Shown in pieces: positions 60,212-64,000 of a stretch of DNA of 64,000 nucleotides. Location: NCBI RefSeq assembly GCF_042697365.1, contig NZ_CP137605.1; one strand, given 5' to 3'. The DNA comes from Brucella pseudintermedia. GTDB lineage: Bacteria > Pseudomonadota > Alphaproteobacteria > Rhizobiales > Rhizobiaceae. The notes beneath the pieces are model-generated. The model saw only the letters and a list, made by a program, of their open reading frames with translations, had not been told where the DNA came from and ran no database searches. Both the position numbers and the translations under genes were made by a program. How positions within the stretch are numbered: position 1 is the stretch's first letter; every line of letters starts with the position of its first letter.

Positions 60212-61852
60212 ATGGCTGCTAAAGACGTAAAATTCGGCCGTACTGCGCGCGAAAAGATGCTGCGCGGCGTCGATATCCTCGCTGACGCTGTTAAGGTAAC
60301 GCTCGGCCCGAAGGGTCGTAACGTTGTTATCGACAAGTCCTTCGGCGCTCCGCGCATCACCAAGGACGGCGTATCGGTCGCCAAGGAAATCGAACTGGAA
60401 GACAAGTTCGAAAACATGGGCGCACAGATGCTGCGCGAAGTTGCTTCCAAGACCAACGACACTGCTGGCGATGGCACGACGACCGCTACCGTTCTCGGTC
60501 AGGCTATCGTTCAGGAAGGCGCCAAGGCTGTTGCTGCCGGCATGAACCCGATGGACCTGAAGCGCGGTATCGATCTCGCAGTTTCGGAAGTCGTTGCAGA
60601 ACTTCTCGGCAAGGCCAAGAAGATCAACACCTCGGAAGAAGTTGCCCAGGTTGGCACGATTTCCGCAAACGGCGAAGCCGAAATCGGCAAGATGATCGCT
60701 GAAGCGATGCAGAAGGTCGGCAACGAAGGCGTCATCACGGTTGAAGAAGCCAAGACCGCCGAAACCGAACTTGAAGTCGTTGAAGGCATGCAGTTCGATC
60801 GCGGTTACCTGTCGCCTTACTTCGTCACCAACCCTGAAAAGATGGTTGCTGACCTCGAAGACGCATACATCCTTCTGCATGAAAAGAAGCTCTCGAACCT
60901 TCAGGCTCTTCTGCCGGTTCTGGAAGCTGTTGTTCAGACCTCGAAGCCGCTCGTCATCATTGCTGAAGACGTCGAAGGCGAAGCTCTTGCAACTCTCGTC
61001 GTCAACAAGCTGCGCGGCGGCCTGAAGATTGCTGCTGTCAAGGCTCCGGGCTTTGGCGATCGTCGCAAGGCCATGCTGGAAGATATCGCAATCCTCACCG
61101 GCGGTCAGGTTATCTCCGAAGACCTCGGCATCAAGCTCGAAACCGTCACGCTCGACATGCTCGGCCGTGCAAAGAAGGTTTCGATCTCCAAGGAAAACAC
61201 CACGATCGTTGACGGTGCAGGCCAGAAGGCTGAAATCGACGCTCGCGTTGGCCAGATCAAGCAGCAGATCGAAGAAACCTCTTCGGACTACGACCGTGAA
61301 AAGCTTCAGGAACGCCTTGCCAAGCTCGCTGGCGGCGTTGCCGTCATCCGCGTCGGCGGTGCAACGGAAGTTGAAGTGAAGGAAAAGAAGGACCGCGTTG
61401 ACGACGCCCTGAATGCAACCCGCGCTGCGGTTGAAGAAGGCATCGTTGCTGGCGGCGGCACTGCCCTCCTCCGCGCTTCGGCCAAGATCACTGCGAAGGG
61501 CATCAATGCCGACCAGGAAGCTGGCATCAACATCGTTCGTCGCGCTCTGCAGGCTCCGGCTCGCCAGATCACGACCAATGCCGGTGAAGAAGCTTCGGTC
61601 ATCGTTGGCAAGATCCTCGAAAACAGCGAAGAAACCTTCGGCTACAACACCGCTACCGGTGAATTCGGCGACCTGATCAAGGCTGGCGTTGTCGATCCGG
61701 TCAAGGTTGTCCGCACCGCCCTGCAGAATGCAGCATCGGTTGCCGGTCTCTTGATCACGACCGAAGCCATGATCGCCGAACTGCCGAAGAAGGATGCAGC
61801 TCCGGCTGGCATGCCTGGCGGCATGGGCGGCATGGGCGGCATGGACTTCTAA
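60212..61852 (+). CDS. groEL: Chaperonin GroEL
   Basis: A 546-residue chaperonin. The ATP site includes VTLGPKGRNVVIDKSFGAP and NDTAGDGTTTATVLGQAIV; the apical domain (about residues 190-375) is complete; the C-terminus has the GGM repeat tail GMPGGMGGMGGMDF. It lies 78 bp after groES and shares its promoter and CIRCE control. Codon use is strongly biased to a few codons, as expected for a highly expressed gene. Confidence 0.99.
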   Translation: MAAKDVKFGRTAREKMLRGVDILADAVKVTLGPKGRNVVIDKSFGAPRITKDGVSVAKEIELEDKFENMGAQMLREVASKTNDTAGDGTTTATVLGQAIVQEGAKAVAAGMNPMDLKRGIDLAVSEVVAELLGKAKKINTSEEVAQVGTISANGEAEIGKMIAEAMQKVGNEGVITVEEAKTAETELEVVEGMQFDRGYLSPYFVTNPEKMVADLEDAYILLHEKKLSNLQALLPVLEAVVQTSKPLVIIAEDVEGEALATLVVNKLRGGLKIAAVKAPGFGDRRKAMLEDIAILTGGQVISEDLGIKLETVTLDMLGRAKKVSISKENTTIVDGAGQKAEIDARVGQIKQQIEETSSDYDREKLQERLAKLAGGVAVIRVGGATEVEVKEKKDRVDDALNATRAAVEEGIVAGGGTALLRASAKITAKGINADQEAGINIVRRALQAPARQITTNAGEEASVIVGKILENSEETFGYNTATGEFGDLIKAGVVDPVKVVRTALQNAASVAGLLITTEAMIAELPKKDAAPAGMPGGMGGMGGMDF

Positions 61853-61883
61853 GAAGCCACGTCCTTATTTCTTTGAAACGCGA

Positions 61884-61913
61884 GAAAGGCGGCCCCTGGC
61901 CGCCTTTCTTTTT
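61884..61913 (+). terminator. Rho-independent terminator of groESL
   Basis: GAAAGGCGGCC (61884-61894) pairs with GGCCGCCTTTC (61898-61908) across a 3 nt loop, followed by TTTTT. The following 61914-62146 holds no gene that I can support. Confidence 0.93.
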
Positions 61914-62146
61914 GCTTGTCGTAACCCGTTGTGATTTATGAAAAATTTACTCTGCTTTCGGTTTGCCACCGTGCATCTATTATTTTAGAAACTTCTGATT
62001 GACACTGGACCATCAATCATGGTCAATCCGAATTGATATAGAGACGGACTTCCTGTTTGCCCCCGCACTTTGGAAGTCCTGTCTCGGGCAACAGGAAAGA
62101 CAGGCTTCAGCCTGTCTTTCCACTTGCACTCCCTAAAAACCAGCCT

Positions 62147-62542
62147 TTATTCTGCCGCGTCGATCCGCTCCTTGCTGGAAGCAACTGCGTCATATCGAGC
62201 ACGCGCCATCATCACTTTTGCTTCGTTGGCTACTGCCCATTCACCCAGTGCACGCACCGGTCGCAGAAGGTCACGTCCCATGTCAGTCAGTTCATACTCT
62301 ACCTTAGGCGGTATAGTCGGAAAGATCGTACGATTGACGAAGCCATCCCGTTCCAGATTCCGCAACGTGGTCGTCAACATTTTCTGAGAAATGCCTTCCA
62401 CCGTTCGGCGCAACTCGTTGAAACGCATCGGACGATTGCCGAGATAACTCACCACCAGCACAGACCATTTGTCGCCAACGCGGGACAGAATCTCGGTCAC
62501 GGTCCTGCAAGCGCTGGTTTCCTTGAAGTTACCCGGTTTCAT
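62147..62542 (-). CDS. HxlR family transcriptional regulator
   Basis: A 131-residue winged-helix regulator. It begins with the cysteine-bearing SACRTVTEILSRVGDKWSVL typical of HxlR, then RFNELRRTVEGISQKMLTTT, the recognition helix, and TIPPKVEYELTDMGRDLLRP. The N-terminal cysteine is the redox or quinone/aldehyde sensor in several relatives (YodB, QorR). It is divergent from an FMN-dependent reductase gene, the usual target arrangement, so it probably represses that gene until an electrophile or oxidant appears. Confidence 0.92.
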   Translation of the reverse strand: MKPGNFKETSACRTVTEILSRVGDKWSVLVVSYLGNRPMRFNELRRTVEGISQKMLTTTLRNLERDGFVNRTIFPTIPPKVEYELTDMGRDLLRPVRALGEWAVANEAKVMMARARYDAVASSKERIDAAE

Positions 62543-62567
62543 AAAAGTGCCTCCTTGCGCCGAAAAT

Positions 62568-62603
62568 TGGTCACTTATATAGCGTCGGTTTCTAATGGTT
62601 ACT
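62568..62603. promoter_or_regulatory. Direct repeat in the HxlR/reductase divergent promoter
   Basis: TGGTCACT (62568-62575) and TGGTTACT (62596-62603) lie with starts 28 bp apart in the 81 bp divergent space. They are candidate HxlR binding half-sites; the evidence is position and similarity only. Confidence 0.35.
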
Positions 62604-62623
62604 ACTTCAATGAGGTGTTATCT

Positions 62624-63184
62624 ATGTCCGATCTCAAAGTCGCTGTCATCATCGGCAGCACGCGCGAACAGCGTTTTGCCCCGGTCCCCGCCCAATGGAT
62701 TGCGAAACTTGTTGCCGAACGGCCCGAACTGGACGTCGAAGTTCTCGATGTCGCGGACTATCCGATGGGTTTCTATGGCGACACATCCACCACGACCGCT
62801 CAGGCAGAAACCGCTGACAAATGGAAAACGAAACTGCGGGAATTCGATGCTTATATTCTCACCGCCGCTGAATATAATCATGCGCCAACTGCCGTTCTAA
62901 AGAACGCTATCGACTATGGTGACTGGATACAGAAGCCGATGGGCTTCGTTGGCTACGGAGGCGTCGGTGGCGCTCGCGCTGTCGAACAACTGCGGATGAT
63001 CGCTGTGGAAATGTCCTCTATGTCCGTCAAAACAGGCGTCCATATCCTCTTCCCCGACTATCTTGCGGTCGTTAAAGGCGAGAACAAGCTGGATGATTTC
63101 CCTCATCTGGCGGAAGCGGCCAAGAATATGCTGGACCAGTTGATCTGGTGGGGCAAGGCACTAAAGGCCGCTCGCGCCGGATAA
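62624..63184 (+). CDS. NADPH-dependent FMN reductase family protein
   Basis: A 186-residue flavodoxin-fold reductase. The FMN phosphate loop is VIIGSTREQRFAPVPAQWI near the N-terminus, and the isoalloxazine contact region is LTAAEYNHAPTAVLKNAIDY followed by PMGFVGYGGVGGARAVEQL. It reduces quinones, azo dyes or other flavin substrates with NAD(P)H. The ATG at 62624 has GAGGTG upstream; the frame is open some 190 codons earlier, but that stretch overlaps the HxlR gene and is not real. Control by the divergent HxlR protein is likely. Confidence 0.92.
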   Translation: MSDLKVAVIIGSTREQRFAPVPAQWIAKLVAERPELDVEVLDVADYPMGFYGDTSTTTAQAETADKWKTKLREFDAYILTAAEYNHAPTAVLKNAIDYGDWIQKPMGFVGYGGVGGARAVEQLRMIAVEMSSMSVKTGVHILFPDYLAVVKGENKLDDFPHLAEAAKNMLDQLIWWGKALKAARAG

Positions 63185-63275
63185 TGAACATGGCAAGCCG
63201 AAACCCGGAGTTCAGGCTTGCCGCTGTCATCGCTTGCCCTATGATTATTCCCGATTGCAACGGAGTGATAGTTAT

Positions 63276-63530
63276 ATGCGCAAGGAACTGCCCATCAGCA
63301 CCGCCCCGAAAGACGGCCGAAAGATAACAGTCGTCTGGACTGACGAGGACGACCAGCGCAACGAGTCAATTGCCCAATACCGAACACTTGCTCAATTGCA
63401 GGCCGGCGGCGGTCAATGGGACGAGACGGATACTGGCTGGTGGACATTCACCGACAGCAAAACCCAGCGCAAGATTGAACCGATTGCCTGGATTTCCGAA
63501 ACGGACGACGATGAAGACGGCGATGCTTGA
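63276..63530 (+). CDS. Hypothetical acidic protein, 84 residues
   Basis: A short protein beginning RKELPISTAPKDGRKITVVW, with three tryptophan-rich spots (TVVW, GWWTF, IAWIS) and a strongly acidic end (ETDDDEDGDA). The ISTAPKDG...VVW opening recalls small domains found in phage and rhizobial hypothetical proteins, where it precedes a conserved W-x(n)-W pattern, but I cannot name a family. The ATG at 63276 has CGGAG ten bases upstream. It is on its own between the reductase gene and fumC. Confidence 0.65.
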   Translation: MRKELPISTAPKDGRKITVVWTDEDDQRNESIAQYRTLAQLQAGGGQWDETDTGWWTFTDSKTQRKIEPIAWISETDDDEDGDA

Positions 63531-63686
63531 CATTGCGGATAATCAATAAAAATTGACTCTCTCAGTCATATTTTATCAAATGATTGTACCTTAAAGTTTC
63601 ACGAAGAAACATCAGCCGTCTGTAAATGGCGGTGATATATTCATTATAAGGCTCGCTTCCGAGTCCAAGTCAGTCGGAGACCACAG

Positions 63687-64000
63687 ATGACCGCTACGCG
63701 AACCGAAACAGACACTTTCGGACCGATTGATGTTCCTGCGGACCGCTACTGGGGCGCCCAGACCCAACGCTCGCTGCAAAATTTCAAAATCGGTGGGGAG
63801 CGCATGCCACTGCCATTGGTTCATGCGCTGGGCGTCGTCAAACGCGCGGCAGCAGAAACCAATATTGCACTGGGAAAGCTCGATCCGGTTCTTGGTCAGG
63901 TAATTGCGGTAGCGGCCTCAGAGGTCATTGAGGGTAAACTCGATGATCATTTCCCGTTGGTCGTCTGGCAGACGGGCTCCGGCACGCAATCCAATATGAA
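63687..64000 (+). CDS. fumC: Class II fumarate hydratase, N-terminal part (cut by window edge)
   Basis: The first 104 codons of FumC, which hydrates fumarate to L-malate in the citric acid cycle. Family sequence begins TDTFGPIDVPADRYWGAQTQ, then RSLQNFKIGGERMPLPLVHA and the substrate-binding VVWQTGSGTQSNMN at the edge. GGAG is seven bases before the ATG at 63687-63689. The catalytic SS-loop lies beyond the window. Homologous aspartases share parts of this, but the GAQTQRSLQNF pattern fits fumarase. Confidence 0.95.
   Translation, partial: MTATRTETDTFGPIDVPADRYWGAQTQRSLQNFKIGGERMPLPLVHALGVVKRAAAETNIALGKLDPVLGQVIAVAASEVIEGKLDDHFPLVVWQTGSGTQSNM

Noticed and set aside
62057..62623. N-terminal extension of the FMN reductase frame
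   Set aside because: It overlaps the HxlR gene on the other strand and precedes the normal flavodoxin N-terminus, which has its own start and ribosome site at 62624.

Overview
The window looks like a chromosomal segment of an alphaproteobacterium of the order Hyphomicrobiales, close to Brucella/Ochrobactrum. This is inferred from the housekeeping genes and their order (guaA, rsmB, katA-oxyR, guaB, mutL-DUF2093, lpxK-waaA-DUF374-DUF4170-cysQ-pmbA, a paired M16 peptidase set, rsmD-rluB-tadA, ileS, ribF, groESL), from DQHA-motif MutL, and from dispersed ~100 bp palindromic repeats that resemble the Brucella Bru-RS type. No tRNA, rRNA, insertion sequence, integrase or CRISPR array was seen.

Positions 1-21500 are accessory metabolism. 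The first block (1-6467) holds a DhaK-family kinase (cut by the window edge), a TIM-barrel isomerase-like enzyme, a complete TctABC tripartite importer, a PdxA2-type dehydrogenase and a divergent GntR regulator, with two near-identical 16 bp direct repeats between pdxA2 and the regulator. After an isoaspartyl peptidase, two small genes and a cyclopropane fatty acid synthase comes the highlight, an apparently complete D-apiose oxidation cluster (9767-21413): FCD-type GntR regulator, RuBisCO-like protein OiaX, kinase OiaK, oxidoisomerase ApnO, a ribose-type ABC importer with a DUF2291 lipoprotein, dehydrogenase ApsD and lactonase ApnL. Read as a route: import, D-apiose to apionolactone (ApsD), to D-apionate (ApnL), to 3-oxo-isoapionate (ApnO), to its 4-phosphate (OiaK), then split by the RuBisCO-like OiaX into 3-phosphoglycerate and glycolate. 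A perfect 15 bp palindrome before apnO and a 12/15 match before oiaX are candidate operators.

Positions 21559-47700 are mainly conserved core genes: purine synthesis (guaA, guaB), MTA/SAH nucleosidase, rRNA methyltransferases, catalase with adjacent OxyR, a Tat-type P1 peptidase, MutL, the lipid A/Kdo genes, a Kef-type antiporter, a patatin and two M16 peptidases. Copies of the dispersed repeat lie exactly at the 3' ends of rsmB, lpxK and the patatin gene and supply their stop codons or last codons.

Positions 47882-51171 show an old tandem duplication of tadA - cytochrome b561 - lipoprotein. Both cytochrome copies are intact, but the inner lipoprotein and tadA copies are now remnants. The rest (51412-64000) is ileS, a MipA/OmpV outer membrane protein, ribF, a HAD hydrolase, a TadG-like von Willebrand protein, groESL with a heat-shock promoter and CIRCE operator, an HxlR/FMN reductase pair, a small unknown protein and the start of fumC.
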